From Bacillus sp. NTK071 (GTDB lineage Bacteria; Bacillota; Bacilli; Bacillales; Guptibacillaceae): a stretch of DNA of 64,000 nucleotides. The DNA lies in NCBI RefSeq assembly GCF_017303315.1, contig NZ_JAFKOI010000001.1, positions 744,001-808,000 of the forward strand. The letters are read 5' to 3'. The first letter of the stretch is position 1, and each line of letters opens with the position of its first letter. Shown here piece by piece: positions 63,981-64,000 of the stretch. A program made the translations under genes and the position numbers. A model generated the notes under the pieces. The model worked only from the letters and a program-made list of their open reading frames with translations, did no database searches and had not been told where the DNA came from.

Positions 63981-64000
63981 TAATACCAATTATTTCAAAT
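63981..64000. repeat. Start of a further spacer repeat (window edge)
   Basis: The last 20 bases are identical to 46631-46650, where this block precedes the hairpin by 36 nt. Confidence 0.7.

Overview
The window looks like a piece of a spore-forming Bacillaceae chromosome. It is AT-rich, the genes have strong GGAGG-type ribosome binding sites, and TTG/GTG starts occur. The order ypwA - yppF-like - rlmL(ypsC) - rnpB - gpsB - ypsA - cotD-like - yprB - yprA matches the Bacillus subtilis ypw-ypr region. CotD-like and other genes with SigK-type promoters point to sporulation. The species cannot be named from the sequence alone; a marine or alkaliphilic Bacillus relative is a guess.

Layout. 1-3.0 kb: an acyl-CoA catabolic operon (carboxyltransferase, acyl-CoA dehydrogenase, SDR), with related palindromes in front of two of the genes. 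3.2-16.7 kb: conserved housekeeping block (M32 carboxypeptidase, small proteins, RlmL, RNase P RNA, GpsB, YpsA, CotD-like coat protein, a DnaQ-like exonuclease paired with a cNMP/CBS/DUF294 signalling protein, and the MrfAB DNA-repair pair). 16.9-23.6 kb: yyaL, interrupted by a 4.6 kb serine-recombinase element. The element sits at the codons of the CxxC motif, appears to supply a new 5' end to yyaL, and leaves the old 5' end stranded on its far side. Its cargo is an XRE regulator and an unrecognised three-gene operon (DUF6414-like protein, four-TM membrane protein, SAM methyltransferase), the best candidate here for an undescribed, possibly defensive, system.

23.7-33.8 kb: small membrane proteins, a MerR/RacA-like protein, penicillin acylase, IlvE, an acetate transporter with a cre-like site, an acyl-CoA ligase and a nucleoside-kinase-like protein. 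33.9-48.6 kb: a SigK-type DUF11 protein, then many single genes of resistance/detoxification type (GNATs, APH(6)-like kinase, methyltransferase, PPOX, VOC, S51 peptidases, PfpI with a YafY regulator). Several are decayed: a frameshifted S51 gene, a frameshifted signal peptide, and an APH-like remnant. 49.3-53.8 kb: a complete BceRS-BceAB-type antimicrobial-peptide sensing and detoxification module.

53.9-64 kb: an accessory tract with an IS1595 remnant and a complete 2.6 kb IS21-family element that can be placed to the base: 7-bp target duplication, and the interrupted 59-codon gene is restorable. Every gene-to-gene gap from 54.4 to 63.6 kb holds one full or partial copy of the same palindromic repeat, so the tract reads as single genes separated by a shared spacer, like a cassette array. 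No integron integrase is seen in the window.
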